Shown: in pieces, positions 33,934 through 41,956 of the stretch
Layout of the letters: the number at the start of each line of letters is the position of its first letter
Numbering within the stretch: position 1 is the first letter of the stretch
Source: Mycobacterium sp. GA-0227b
GTDB taxonomy: Bacteria; Actinomycetota; Actinomycetes; Mycobacteriales; Mycobacteriaceae
Length of the DNA stretch: 64,000 nucleotides
Reading direction: 5' to 3'
NCBI RefSeq assembly: GCF_001499855.1
Contig: NZ_LQIK01000030.1
Coordinates: forward strand, 288,705-352,704
Notes under the pieces: generated by a model
Database searches by the model: none
What the model was told of the DNA's origin: nothing
What the model saw: only the letters and a program-made list of their open reading frames with translations
Made by a program: the position numbers and the translations under genes

Positions 33934-34809
33934 ATGACCGGCTCCACCCTGTTCACCGACGCCATGGCGCTCACGGATGCCGGTGACGGCGTGTATCACG
34001 GTGAGCTGAACGAACATTGGACGATCGGGCCGAAGGTGCACGGCGGCGCGATGTTGGCGTTGTGCGCAAACGCGGCGCGAACCGAGCATTCCAGGCGGCT
34101 GGAACGATGGGCCCACGGGCGTAGCCCAGGGGATGACTCGGGGGATCGGGCGAGCGTAGAGGACGTCCAGCCGATCGCGGTGTCCGGAAACTTCCTGTGG
34201 GCGCCGGACCCCGGCCCGATGCAGCTGGTCACCACTGTGCGCAAGCGCGGACGTCGCATCAGCCTGATCGACGTCGAACTCAACCAGGGTGAGCGTACGG
34301 CTGTGCGGGCCGCAATCACGCTCGGCGACCCGGAGCACCACGTGGCGCCGCTGCTGTCGGTCAACCCGGTGATCCCGCTGATGCAGCCCGAGCCGCCGCC
34401 CGGTCTGGAGCCGATCGGCGAGGGACACCCGATGGCGGACATCGTGCACCTCGCACACGGCTGCGACATCCGGCCCTCGCTGACCACCATGGCACCGCGG
34501 TCCGACGGCGGACCGCCGGTCATCGAGTACTGGGTGCGCCCGAAAGGCGTTGCGCCGGATGTGCTGTTCGCGCTGCTGTGCGGCGATGTGTCGGCGCCGG
34601 TGACGTTCGGTGTCAACCGGTTCGGCTGGGCGCCGACCGTCCAGCTGACCGCGTATCTGCGTACCCTGCCCGCCGACGGGTGGCTGCGGGTGCTCTGCAC
34701 GACGGTGGAGATCGGCCAGGACTGGTTCGACGAGGACCACATCGTCGTCGACTGTGAGGGCCGCATCGTGGTGCAGAGCCGCCAACTCGCGATGGTGCCG
34801 AGCGCGTAG
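33934..34809 (+). CDS. Acyl-CoA thioesterase-like double hotdog protein (Rv0499-like)
   Basis: 291 residues from ATG 33934 after GAAGGA; a TTG at 33916 is less likely. ELNEHWTIGPKVHGGAMLAL near the N-terminus is the typical start of the TesB/Thioesterase-3 fold, VTTVRKRGRRISLIDVEL a hotdog-core strand, and FGVNRFGWAPTVQLTAYLR with IVVQSRQLAMV the second hotdog. Members hydrolyse acyl-CoA. The active-site residues are not clearly identifiable, so only the fold is asserted. It precedes proC by 18 bp. Confidence 0.78.
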   Translation: MTGSTLFTDAMALTDAGDGVYHGELNEHWTIGPKVHGGAMLALCANAARTEHSRRLERWAHGRSPGDDSGDRASVEDVQPIAVSGNFLWAPDPGPMQLVTTVRKRGRRISLIDVELNQGERTAVRAAITLGDPEHHVAPLLSVNPVIPLMQPEPPPGLEPIGEGHPMADIVHLAHGCDIRPSLTTMAPRSDGGPPVIEYWVRPKGVAPDVLFALLCGDVSAPVTFGVNRFGWAPTVQLTAYLRTLPADGWLRVLCTTVEIGQDWFDEDHIVVDCEGRIVVQSRQLAMVPSA

Positions 34810-34827
34810 CCGTACCGGCTTTCTGCA

Positions 34828-35721
34828 ATGCTTTCCGGCATGGCCAGAATCGCGATCGTCGGCGGGGGAAGTATCGGTGAGGCACTCCTGTCCGGGCTGC
34901 TGCGCGCCGGGCGACAGGTCAAGGACCTGGTGGTGGCGGAGAAGGATCCGGCCCGGGCGAAACACCTCGCCGAGACGTACTCGGTGTTGGTGACGACGGT
35001 GTCCAACGCGGTGGACAACGCCGGCTACGTCATCGTGGCCGTCAAGCCCGCAGACGTGGAAGGCCTTGTCGAGGAGATCGTCGATGCGGCCAGCCATGCC
35101 GAAAGCGACACGGCCGAACAGGTTTTCGTGACGGTCGCCGCCGGCGTCACCACCGCCTATTACGAGAACAAGCTGCCCGCCGGGGCGCCGGTTATCCGTG
35201 TCATGCCCAACGCGCCGATCGTCGTCGGCGGGGGAGTCAGCGCGCTGTCCGCCGGCCGGTTCGCCACCGCGGAGCAGATGAAGGAGGTCTCCGCGATCTT
35301 CGACGCGGTCGGCGGCGTGCTGACCGTGCCCGAATCCCAACTCGACGCCGTCACCGCGCTGTCGGGTTCCGGGCCGGCCTACTTCTTCCTGATGGTCGAG
35401 GCGCTCATCGACGCGGGCGTCGCGGCCGGGCTGTCGCGCACGGTGGCCACCGATCTGGTCGCGCAAACGATGGCGGGGTCGGCCGCGATGCTGCTGGACC
35501 GGCTCGACCGGGCCGCATCGGCCGGGGGAGCGGCCGGGCCGTCGTCGGGAATCAGGATGGACACCACGCCCGCTCAGCTGCGCGCGACCGTTACCTCGCC
35601 GGGGGGGACCACAGCGGCTGGTCTGCGGGAACTCGAACGAAGTGGTTTGCGGGCGGCCGTCGCCGAAGCGGTCGAGGCCGCGAAAAGGCGCTCTGAGCAG
35701 CTCGGAATTACATCGGAGTAA
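34828..35721 (+). CDS. proC: Pyrroline-5-carboxylate reductase
   Basis: 297 residues. MARIAIVGGGSIGEALLSGL is the NAD(P)H Rossmann motif, VIVAVKPADV and VIRVMPNAP are the central P5CR motifs, and SGSGPAYFFLMVEAL with RATVTSPGGTTAAGL the C-terminal substrate/dimer motifs. It catalyses the last step of proline synthesis. ATG 34828 (MLSGMAR) is used because the M. tuberculosis protein starts similarly; ATG 34840 is a good alternative. The stop lies within a short GTAATT-AATTAC inverted repeat (35718-35734). Confidence 0.93.
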   Translation: MLSGMARIAIVGGGSIGEALLSGLLRAGRQVKDLVVAEKDPARAKHLAETYSVLVTTVSNAVDNAGYVIVAVKPADVEGLVEEIVDAASHAESDTAEQVFVTVAAGVTTAYYENKLPAGAPVIRVMPNAPIVVGGGVSALSAGRFATAEQMKEVSAIFDAVGGVLTVPESQLDAVTALSGSGPAYFFLMVEALIDAGVAAGLSRTVATDLVAQTMAGSAAMLLDRLDRAASAGGAAGPSSGIRMDTTPAQLRATVTSPGGTTAAGLRELERSGLRAAVAEAVEAAKRRSEQLGITSE

Positions 35722-35783
35722 TTCGTTTAATTACCCACACCCGTCGCAGTAACACCATCTGCCACGCTATTCTCCTGGTGTAA

Positions 35784-35830
35784 GCACGGGTCGGTGCCAG
35801 CGGTGGGGAAGCCGCTGGGACTGCCCGTGC
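35784..35830 (+). ncRNA. Nested hairpin in the leader of the small HTH gene (structured 5' UTR or sRNA candidate)
   Basis: GCACGGG (35784-35790) pairs with CCCGTGC (35824-35830). Inside it CCAGCGG (35797-35803) pairs with CCGCTGG (35812-35818), leaving an 8-base loop. A TATTCT -10 at 35768-35773 would start transcription just before the outer stem. There is no U-run, so it is not a standard terminator. It ends 18 bp before the ATG of the HTH gene. Confidence 0.45.
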
Positions 35831-35848
35831 CTGAATGATTGGGTTGCG

Positions 35849-36109
35849 ATGACGTCTATGAACGGGCCATCCGGGCGGGATTCGGCCAGTGGAAAGTCGG
35901 CTCGGGATGCCGGATCCGACGGTCAACAGCCACGAGCTCAATTTCTCACCGTCGCCGAAGTGGCGAGCCTGATGCGGGTCAGCAAGATGACGGTCTACCG
36001 GTTGGTGCACAACGGGGAGCTGCCCGCCGTCCGCGTCGGCCGCTCGTTCCGGGTGCACGCCAAGGCTGTTCACGACATGCTGGAGAGCTCGTACTTCGAC
36101 GCAGGCTGA
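35849..36109 (+). CDS. Small helix-turn-helix DNA-binding protein, excisionase/MerR-like (Rv0500A-like)
   Basis: 86 residues from ATG 35849 (ATG 35858 is also possible). About 30 residues of polar N-terminus precede the winged-HTH of the excisionase type: QFLTVAEVASLMRVSKMTVY, RLVHNGELPAVRVGRSFRVH, then a short helix AVHDMLESSYFDAG. It is conserved in position and sequence across mycobacteria and is a housekeeping regulator, not a phage remnant. The structured leader just upstream may control it. Confidence 0.88.
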   Translation: MTSMNGPSGRDSASGKSARDAGSDGQQPRAQFLTVAEVASLMRVSKMTVYRLVHNGELPAVRVGRSFRVHAKAVHDMLESSYFDAG

Positions 36110-36162
36110 TGTTCTTCGCGCGAGCGCTCAGCATCAGCTGATGTTTTTCGCGCGAGCGCTCA
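36105..36162 (+). repeat. Imperfect tandem repeat of 26 bp at the 3' end of the HTH gene
   Basis: GCTGATGTTCTTCGCGCGAG plus CGCTCA at 36105-36130 recurs at 36137-36162 with one change; a third, shortened copy starts near 36169. The first copy holds the stop codon. The 198 bp to the next gene contain these repeats and, near 36240, CCGGTAAAGTGGCCGG, a short inverted repeat. Confidence 0.75.
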
Positions 36163-36307
36163 TCACCGGCTGATTCTTCTCCGTGTCCTCTCCGTGCGAG
36201 CCGGCACCGGCGATCAGGCGCGTTTCGCGGTTACCTGCGCAGCCCGGTAAAGTGGCCGGGTCAATCAACAATGCTTGTTCGGCAAGTATTCACAGGTAGC
36301 GGAGTTC

Positions 36308-36409
36308 ATGGGTTCAGTCATCAAGAAGCGACGCAAGCGCATGTCGAAGAAGAAGCACCGCAAGCTGCTTCGTCGCACCCGGGTCCAGCGCAGAAAACTC
36401 GGCAAGTAA
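36308..36409 (+). CDS. Mitochondrial-AURKAIP1/COX24-type small ribosomal protein bS22
   Basis: 33 residues from ATG 36308 after [26 protein letters not shown] followed by [13 protein letters not shown]. Nineteen of the 33 residues are Lys or Arg. This is the very small basic protein seen in mycobacterial ribosome structures (bS22, Rv0500B) at the intersubunit region. It is too short for most gene callers. A leaderless promoter for the next gene begins 18 bp after its stop. Confidence 0.9.
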
Positions 36410-36426
36410 TCTCCGCGCGCGGTCGT

Positions 36427-36432
36427 TAGGCT
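36427..36432 (+). promoter_or_regulatory. Leaderless-type -10 for the epimerase gene
   Basis: TAGGCT, eight bases before ATG 36441. Mycobacterial transcripts commonly begin at the start codon after such a hexamer. Confidence 0.5.
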
Positions 36433-36440
36433 GACCGGTC

Positions 36441-37541
36441 ATGGATTCCGAGGGTCGTTCCACTGGGCACACCAACGGGTCTGACTCGCGCGACGCCGTG
36501 CACTATCCCAAAGTCGTCCTGGTCACCGGGGCGTGCCGATTCCTCGGCGGATACCTGACGGCCCGGCTGGCGCAGAACCCGTTGATCAACCACGTGATCG
36601 CCGTCGACGCGATCGCGCCGAGCAAGGACCTGCTGCGGCGGATGGGCCGCGCAGAGTTCGTCCGCGCCGACATCCGGAACCCGTTCATCGCGAAGGTCAT
36701 TCGCAACGGCGACGTGGACACCGTGGTGCACGCCGCCGCGGCGTCCTACGCGCCCCGCTCCGGTGGGCGCGCGGCGCTCAAGGAGCTCAACGTGATGGGC
36801 GCAATCCAGCTGTTCGCGGCCTGTCAGAAGGCGCCGTCGGTGCAACGCGTCGTACTCAAGTCGACGTCGGAGGTGTACGGCTCGACCTCTCGCGACCCGG
36901 TGCTGTTCACCGAGGACACCAGCGCTCGACGCCCGCCGGGAGAAGGATTCGCCCGCGACAGCATCGACATCGAGGGATATGCGCGCGGACTGGGACGGCG
37001 GCGGCCCGACATCGCGGTCACCATCCTGCGGCTGGCCAACATGATCGGTCCCGCGATGGATACTGCGCTGTCGCGCTACCTCGCTGGTCCGGTCGTACCG
37101 ACCGTCGTCGGGCACGACGCCCGGTTACAGCTGCTGCACGAGCAGGACGCGCTCGGGGCGCTCGAGCGGGCGACGATGGCGGGCAAGTCAGGCACCTACA
37201 ACATCGGGGCGTCCGGCATCATCATGATGAGCCAGGCGATCCGGCGGGCCGGCCGGATCCCGCTTCCCGTGCCTCGGTCGGCGCTGTGGGCAGTGGATTC
37301 GCTGAGGCGCGCGACTCGCTACACTGAACTTGATCGCGAGCAATTGGACTACCTGAGTTACGGCCGTGTTATGGACACATCGCGAATGCGAAACGAACTC
37401 GGCTACAACCCCAAGTGGACCACCGTGGAAGCCTTCGACGATTACGTCCGGGGCCGCGGATTGACTCCGATCGTCGACCCGCGGTGGGTACGCTCAATGG
37501 AGAGTCGCGCCGTCGCTGCGGCGCAGCGGTGGGGACGCTAG
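36441..37541 (+). CDS. NAD-dependent epimerase/dehydratase, extended SDR (Rv0501/galE2-like)
   Basis: 366 residues. VVLVTGACRFLGGYLTARLA is the GxxGxxG nucleotide motif (with Cys and Arg in place of the usual small residues), VDAIAP ends strand 2, VHAAAASYAP follows strand 4, and STSEVYGST marks strand 5. The usual YxxxK is not obvious: the region reads RDSIDIEGYARGLGRR, where Tyr is followed by ARGL, so classical epimerase catalysis is doubtful. The position after bS22 matches Rv0501. It could be a sugar-nucleotide-binding protein. Confidence 0.82.
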   Translation: MDSEGRSTGHTNGSDSRDAVHYPKVVLVTGACRFLGGYLTARLAQNPLINHVIAVDAIAPSKDLLRRMGRAEFVRADIRNPFIAKVIRNGDVDTVVHAAAASYAPRSGGRAALKELNVMGAIQLFAACQKAPSVQRVVLKSTSEVYGSTSRDPVLFTEDTSARRPPGEGFARDSIDIEGYARGLGRRRPDIAVTILRLANMIGPAMDTALSRYLAGPVVPTVVGHDARLQLLHEQDALGALERATMAGKSGTYNIGASGIIMMSQAIRRAGRIPLPVPRSALWAVDSLRRATRYTELDREQLDYLSYGRVMDTSRMRNELGYNPKWTTVEAFDDYVRGRGLTPIVDPRWVRSMESRAVAAAQRWGR

Positions 37542-37578
37542 GCTCATCAACTGATCGGGTGGGGAGAAGGTAACGACA

Positions 37579-38646
37579 GTGGCGGGCGAGTCCAAGGCGA
37601 AAGTCATCCCGCTGCACGCGAATTCGGGCCGTGCAGCGGCACAGCGGCGCAACGCCGCGCGCACGCAGGGCTCCCGCCGACATCCCTCGCAGACCTCGGA
37701 TCCGCTCGGTCGCGCCTCCGCCGAGGACATCGCCGCCGTCGTCCGTGAGATCGACGACCGCAGGGCCGGCGCCGCCGGCGGGCCGACCGTCGACGAGACG
37801 CCGACCGAACTCGCCAAGCGAATAGGGGCGGTCGCCGAATTCGTCCGCAAGCGGATGATGGGCGATTACGTCGTCGACGAATTCGGCTTCGACGCCCACC
37901 TCAACAACGCAATCTTTCTGCCTTTGCTGAGAGTGTTCTTCAAGTCGTGGTTCCGCGTGGAGGTCAGCGGTGTCGAGCATCTGCCCGAGACGGGTGCCGC
38001 GCTGGTGGTCGCCAACCACGCCGGCGTGCTGCCGTTCGACGGGTTGATGGCGTCGGTGGCGGTGCACGACCACCACCCGACACACCGCGATCTGCGCCTG
38101 CTGGCCGCCGACATGGTCTTCGACCTGCCGATGGTCGGTCAGGCCGCGCGCAAGGCGGGCCACACCATGGCCTGCGCCGCCGATGCGCACCGCCTGCTGG
38201 CCGCCGGTGAGCTGACCGCGGTCTTCCCGGAGGGCTACAAGGGCCTGGGTAAGCACTTCAAGGACCGCTACAAGCTGCAGCGCTTCGGTCGCGGCGGCTT
38301 CGTCTCGGCCGCGCTGCGCACCAAGGCGCCCATCGTGCCGTGCTCGATCGTCGGCTCCGAGGAGATCTATCCGATGATCGCCGACGTCAAGCTGCTGGCC
38401 CGGCTGTTGGGGCTGCCGTACTTCCCGATCACGCCGTTCTTCCCGCTCGCGGGCCCGGCGGGGATGGTCCCGCTGCCGTCGAAGTGGCACATCCAGTTCG
38501 GCGAGCCGATCGAGACTGCCGACTACGACGAGTCGGCTGCCGAGGACCCGATGATCACGTTCGAGCTCACCGACCAGGTGCGCGAGACCATCCAGCAGAC
38601 GCTGTACCAGCTGCTCGCGCAGCGCCGCAACACGTTCCTCGGCTGA
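37579..38646 (+). CDS. 1-acylglycerol-3-phosphate O-acyltransferase family (PlsC-like, Rv0502-like)
   Basis: 355 residues from GTG 37579. After a ~110-residue basic and disordered N-terminus comes the acyltransferase domain: NHAGVLPFDG is the catalytic HX4D block, VFPEGYKGLGK the glycerol-phosphate-binding FPEG block, and KAPIVPCSIVGSEE the block near the C-terminus. It likely transfers an acyl chain to a phospholipid or glycolipid precursor at the membrane. In M. tuberculosis cmaA2 follows; here a palindromic repeat and a hadA-like gene follow directly. Confidence 0.87.
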   Translation: MAGESKAKVIPLHANSGRAAAQRRNAARTQGSRRHPSQTSDPLGRASAEDIAAVVREIDDRRAGAAGGPTVDETPTELAKRIGAVAEFVRKRMMGDYVVDEFGFDAHLNNAIFLPLLRVFFKSWFRVEVSGVEHLPETGAALVVANHAGVLPFDGLMASVAVHDHHPTHRDLRLLAADMVFDLPMVGQAARKAGHTMACAADAHRLLAAGELTAVFPEGYKGLGKHFKDRYKLQRFGRGGFVSAALRTKAPIVPCSIVGSEEIYPMIADVKLLARLLGLPYFPITPFFPLAGPAGMVPLPSKWHIQFGEPIETADYDESAAEDPMITFELTDQVRETIQQTLYQLLAQRRNTFLG

Positions 38647-38667
38647 GTCTCCGGGGAGATTTTCCTC

Positions 38668-38729
38668 CGCGAGCAGACGCAAATTGCCCTCGAACGGGCC
38701 TGAAAAGGGGCACTTCGCGACTGCTCGCG
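38668..38729. repeat. REP-like palindromic element between convergent genes
   Basis: Ends CGCGAGCAG (38668-38676) and CTGCTCGCG (38721-38729) are perfect 9-bp inverted repeats, and pairing continues inward imperfectly (ACGCAAATTGCCC against GGGGCACTTCGCGA). The 16-mer CAGACGCAAATTGCCC is found again at 58972-58987 in resB. It lies between the PlsC-like gene and the convergent hadA-like gene, where its hairpin could serve both as a terminator. Confidence 0.75.
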
Positions 38730-38736
38730 CTAGCGG

Positions 38737-39276
38737 CTAGCTACCCGAACTAGTTTGCTTGGCAATCATTTTCGCGATCGCCTCATCGCGGGCGGCGGCG
38801 ATGCGCTCGCTCACCTCGTCGGCCTCGGTGTCGGATTGCGCCTCGCCCATCACGGTGACGACGCTCGTCAGGACCGGGTTGCCGTCGGCGTCGGTGACCT
38901 CGCCGCGGACCTCGGTGACGACGGCTCCGTGTGATTCGGTCACCGAGTCGAGGTAGGAATCGAAGAACAGTTTGTCGCCGGCCACGATCGGGCGGTGGAA
39001 GGTGATCTTCTGGTCACGGTGCAGCACCCGCTCCATGTTGATCGGCACGTCGAACTGGTTGAAGATCTCGAGCTGGACGCGGCGACCGGCGACCGCGAGG
39101 AACGTCAACGGCGCGATCAACGAGTCGTAACCGCATTCCTTGGCGGCCTCTTCGCTGAAGTGGGCCGGGTGCTCGTCTTTGACCGCGCGCGCGAACTCTC
39201 GGATCTTTTCTCGGTCGACCTCGAAGTGATCGGGGTAGCGGTAATGAGTGCCGATGATGTTCTCTGCGATGGCCAT
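38737..39276 (-). CDS. HadA-like (3R)-hydroxyacyl-ACP dehydratase subunit, UPF0336 (Rv0504c-like)
   Basis: 179 residues from ATG 39276. IIGTHYRYPDHFEVDREKIR, an N-terminal MaoC-like segment, KEHPAHF-type DEHPAHFSEEAAKECGYDSL, and APLTFLAVAGRR are hallmarks of the mycobacterial FAS-II HadA family. HadA acts as the substrate-binding partner and HadB or HadC carry the catalytic His-Asp. The position beside serB1 matches Rv0504c. Whether it forms a FAS-II complex or serves another acyl pathway cannot be judged here. Confidence 0.87.
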   Translation of the reverse strand: MAIAENIIGTHYRYPDHFEVDREKIREFARAVKDEHPAHFSEEAAKECGYDSLIAPLTFLAVAGRRVQLEIFNQFDVPINMERVLHRDQKITFHRPIVAGDKLFFDSYLDSVTESHGAVVTEVRGEVTDADGNPVLTSVVTVMGEAQSDTEADEVSERIAAARDEAIAKMIAKQTSSGS

Positions 39277-39326
39277 ACACGGTCTCTTCTGGTCGGAGTC
39301 AGCGGCGCGAGCCTATCAGCGGCTCG

Positions 39327-40244
39327 TCAGCGGCCGTCCTGGCGACGGGAGACGACTGCCGCCAACGCCCCACCCGCCGCGCCCAGGGCGAGCGCCGACG
39401 GCACCCCGATGCGCGCAGCCTTGCGTGCGGTGCGGAAGTCGCGAATCTCCCAGCCCCGCTCACGGGCGAGGTCGCGCAGATCGGCGTCGGGGTTGATCGC
39501 CACCGCGGTGCCGACCAGCGACAGCATCGGCACGTCGTTGAAGCTGTCCGAGTACGCCGTGCAACGGCGCAGGTTGAGGCCCTCGCGGATGGCCAGTGAC
39601 CGCACCGCGTGGGCTTTGCCCGTCCCGTGCAGGATGTCGCCGACCAGGCGTCCGGTGAACACCCCGTCGACGGACTCCGCGACGGTGCCCAACGCCCCGG
39701 TCAGGCCCAGCCGCTTGGCGATCGTCGCGGCGAGTTCGTACGGGGTCGCGGTGACGAGCCACACCTGCTGGCCGGCATCGAGATGCATCTGTGCCAGCGA
39801 GCGGGTGCCGGACCAGATCTTGTCAGCGATGATCTCGTCGTAGATCTCCTCGCCGACGGCCATCAGCTCGGCCGTCGACCGGCCTTCGATGAACGCCAGC
39901 GCCTTACGGCGGCCGGCGGCCACGTCGTCGCTGTTCTCTCGGCCGGTCAGCTGGAACTTGGCCTGCGCGTAGAGGAACTTCGCGACGTCGCCGTAGGTGA
40001 AGTACTTGCGGGCGGCCAGCCCGCGGGCGAAGTGGATCAGCGACGAGCCCTGGACCAGCGTGTTGTCGACGTCGAAGAACGCCGCCGCGGTCAGGTCGGG
40101 CGGCGGTGGCGACGGGGTGGTGGGCTCCTCGAGAACCAGACCGGTGACGGCCTGCTCGGCGCTCGCCTCACCGGCACGCTGCTGATCGGCGGCAGAGGCT
40201 GGTCCCGCCAACTGCTCGCCTTCGACGCGACCGGACTCGGACAC
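39327..40244 (-). CDS. serB1: HAD-superfamily phosphatase, SerB1-like
   Basis: 305 residues from GTG 40244. After a ~50-residue Ala/Pro-rich tail the HAD motif I is FFDVDNTLVQGS (nucleophile Asp and the +2 Asp), motif II is LVTATPYEL, motif III lies around GKAHAVRSLAIREGL and motif IV is AYSDSFNDVPML. The HAD-IB type matches phosphoserine phosphatase, although the family also includes acyl-chain-linked phosphatases. The C-terminus has a weak hydrophobic segment (ALALGAAGGALAAVV) that may touch the membrane. Confidence 0.85.
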   Translation of the reverse strand: MSESGRVEGEQLAGPASAADQQRAGEASAEQAVTGLVLEEPTTPSPPPPDLTAAAFFDVDNTLVQGSSLIHFARGLAARKYFTYGDVAKFLYAQAKFQLTGRENSDDVAAGRRKALAFIEGRSTAELMAVGEEIYDEIIADKIWSGTRSLAQMHLDAGQQVWLVTATPYELAATIAKRLGLTGALGTVAESVDGVFTGRLVGDILHGTGKAHAVRSLAIREGLNLRRCTAYSDSFNDVPMLSLVGTAVAINPDADLRDLARERGWEIRDFRTARKAARIGVPSALALGAAGGALAAVVSRRQDGR

Positions 40245-40283
40245 GTTTTCAACCCTAAGTCACGGTGGCGGGATACTTGTCGA

Positions 40284-40538
40284 GTGGACCGGCAGGTGGA
40301 GTTGCTGACGCGCGACGGCTGCACGATCTGCCAACGGGTCGCCGACCAGCTCACGGTGCTGGCGAACGAACTGGGCTTCACGCTGGTCATCACCGATGTC
40401 GACGCCGCAGCCGCTGCGGGCGATCCCGCGCTGCGGGCGGAGTTCGGTGATCGTTTGCCGGTGGTGTTGCTCGACGGCGCCGAGCACAGTTACTGGGAGG
40501 TCGACGAGCCTCGCCTGCGCGCCGACCTGGCGAAGTGA
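40284..40538 (+). CDS. Glutaredoxin/thioredoxin-like small protein (Rv0508-like)
   Basis: 84 residues from GTG 40284; the second GTG at 40296 is also possible. VELLTRDGCTICQRVADQL carries a CxxC redox motif (GCTIC) at the start of helix 1, and RLPVVLLDG carries the cis-Pro of the thioredoxin fold. This is DUF836/glutaredoxin-2-like. It lies 46 nt from the divergent serB1-like gene and 71 nt before hemA, as in M. tuberculosis. Partner unknown. Confidence 0.83.
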   Translation: MDRQVELLTRDGCTICQRVADQLTVLANELGFTLVITDVDAAAAAGDPALRAEFGDRLPVVLLDGAEHSYWEVDEPRLRADLAK

Positions 40539-40609
40539 CTGCGGCCTCCTGCAGGAATTTGGTCACCTAACTGTTGACCGACTACCGTGGATGACGTGGT
40601 GATTAAGCC

Positions 40610-41953
40610 GTGAGCGTGCTGCTTTTCGGGGTTTCGCACCGCAGCGCGCCGGTGTCGGTGCTCGAACAACTCAGCACCGATGAATCCGATCAGGCAAAGA
40701 TCATCGACAAGGTGCTGCAGTCCTCCCTCGTCACCGAGGCGATGGTGCTGTCCACCTGCAACCGGGTCGAGGTCTACGCCGTCGTGGAGGCGTTCCACGG
40801 CGGCTTGTCGGTCATCGGCCAGGTGCTTTCCGAGCACTCCGGCATGGGCCTGGGCGACCTCACCAAATACGCCTACGTGCGCTACGCCGAAGCCGCCGTC
40901 GAGCACCTGTTCGCCGTCGCCTCCGGACTGGACTCCGCCGTCATCGGCGAACAGCAGGTGCTCGGCCAGGTGCGCCGCGCCTATGCGGCCGCCGAGGCCA
41001 ACCACACCGTGGGCCGCACGCTGCACGAGCTGTCGCAGCGGGCGCTGTCGGTCGGCAAGCGGGTGCACACGGAGACCGGGATCGACGCCGCCGGCGCCTC
41101 GGTGGTGTCCGTGGCGCTCGGCATGGCCGAAAGCAAGCTGGGTTCGCTCGCCGGCCGCACGGCGGTGGTGATCGGCGCGGGCGCGATGGGCTCGCTGGCC
41201 GCCAAGCATCTGACCCGCGCCGGCCTCGATCGCATCCACATCGTGAACCGCAGCCTGCCGCGGGCCAAGCGCCTCGCGGCGAAGGTCCGCGAACTGGGCA
41301 TCGAGGCTCATGCCTTCCCGTTCGACCATCTGCCGCCGCTGCTCACCGATGCCGACGTGGTCGTCAGCTGCACCGGCGCGGTGCGTCCCGTGGTGTCCCT
41401 GGCCGACGTGCACCGCGGCCTGGCGCACGGCCAAGAGCCCAAGCAGCTGGTGATCTGCGACCTCGGCATGCCCCGCGACGTCGATCCCGCGGTGGCGGGG
41501 CTGCCCGGCGTCTACGTCGTGGACATGGAGCGCATTCAGCGTGAGCCGTCGGCCCGCGCCGCCGCCTCCGACGCCGAAGCCGCGCGCGCGATCGTCGCCG
41601 CCGAGGTCGCCAACTATCTGGCCGGCCAGCGAATGGCCGAGGTCACCCCGACCGTCACCGCGTTGCGGCAGCGCGCCGCCGACGTGGTCGAGGCCGAACT
41701 GCTCAGGCTGGACAACCGGCTGCCCGGGCTGGACGCGGCCCACCGCGACGAGGTCGCCAAGACCGTGCGCCGGGTGGTCGACAAACTGCTGCACGCCCCG
41801 ACCGTGCGGGTCAAACAGCTTGCCAGCGCGCCCGGCGGCGACAGCTACGCCGAAGCGCTGCGCGAGTTGTTCGAGCTCGACCAGCAGGCCGTCGACGCCG
41901 TCGCTGGGCCCGAAATGCCCTTCATACAAACTGATTTCGACAAGGCCGAGTAA
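40610..41953 (+). CDS. hemA: Glutamyl-tRNA reductase
   Basis: 447 residues from GTG 40610. FGVSHRSAPVSVLEQL and STCNRVEVYA (catalytic Cys50) mark the substrate domain, GEQQVLGQVRRAY follows, VVIGAGAMGSLAAKHL is the NADPH Rossmann motif, and VKTVRRVVDKLLHAPT is near the C-terminal dimerisation helix. It makes glutamate-1-semialdehyde from glutamyl-tRNA, the first step of heme synthesis in this C5-pathway organism. It heads a hemA-hemC-hemD-hemB run with short gaps. hemL lies separately at 55579. Confidence 0.96.
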   Translation: MSVLLFGVSHRSAPVSVLEQLSTDESDQAKIIDKVLQSSLVTEAMVLSTCNRVEVYAVVEAFHGGLSVIGQVLSEHSGMGLGDLTKYAYVRYAEAAVEHLFAVASGLDSAVIGEQQVLGQVRRAYAAAEANHTVGRTLHELSQRALSVGKRVHTETGIDAAGASVVSVALGMAESKLGSLAGRTAVVIGAGAMGSLAAKHLTRAGLDRIHIVNRSLPRAKRLAAKVRELGIEAHAFPFDHLPPLLTDADVVVSCTGAVRPVVSLADVHRGLAHGQEPKQLVICDLGMPRDVDPAVAGLPGVYVVDMERIQREPSARAAASDAEAARAIVAAEVANYLAGQRMAEVTPTVTALRQRAADVVEAELLRLDNRLPGLDAAHRDEVAKTVRRVVDKLLHAPTVRVKQLASAPGGDSYAEALRELFELDQQAVDAVAGPEMPFIQTDFDKAE

Positions 41954-41956
41954 CGC

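Noticed and set aside
35718..35734. GTAATT-n5-AATTAC at the end of proC as an operator for the HTH gene
   Set aside because: The arms are only 6 bp and AT-rich and include the stop codon; there is no second copy to support it.
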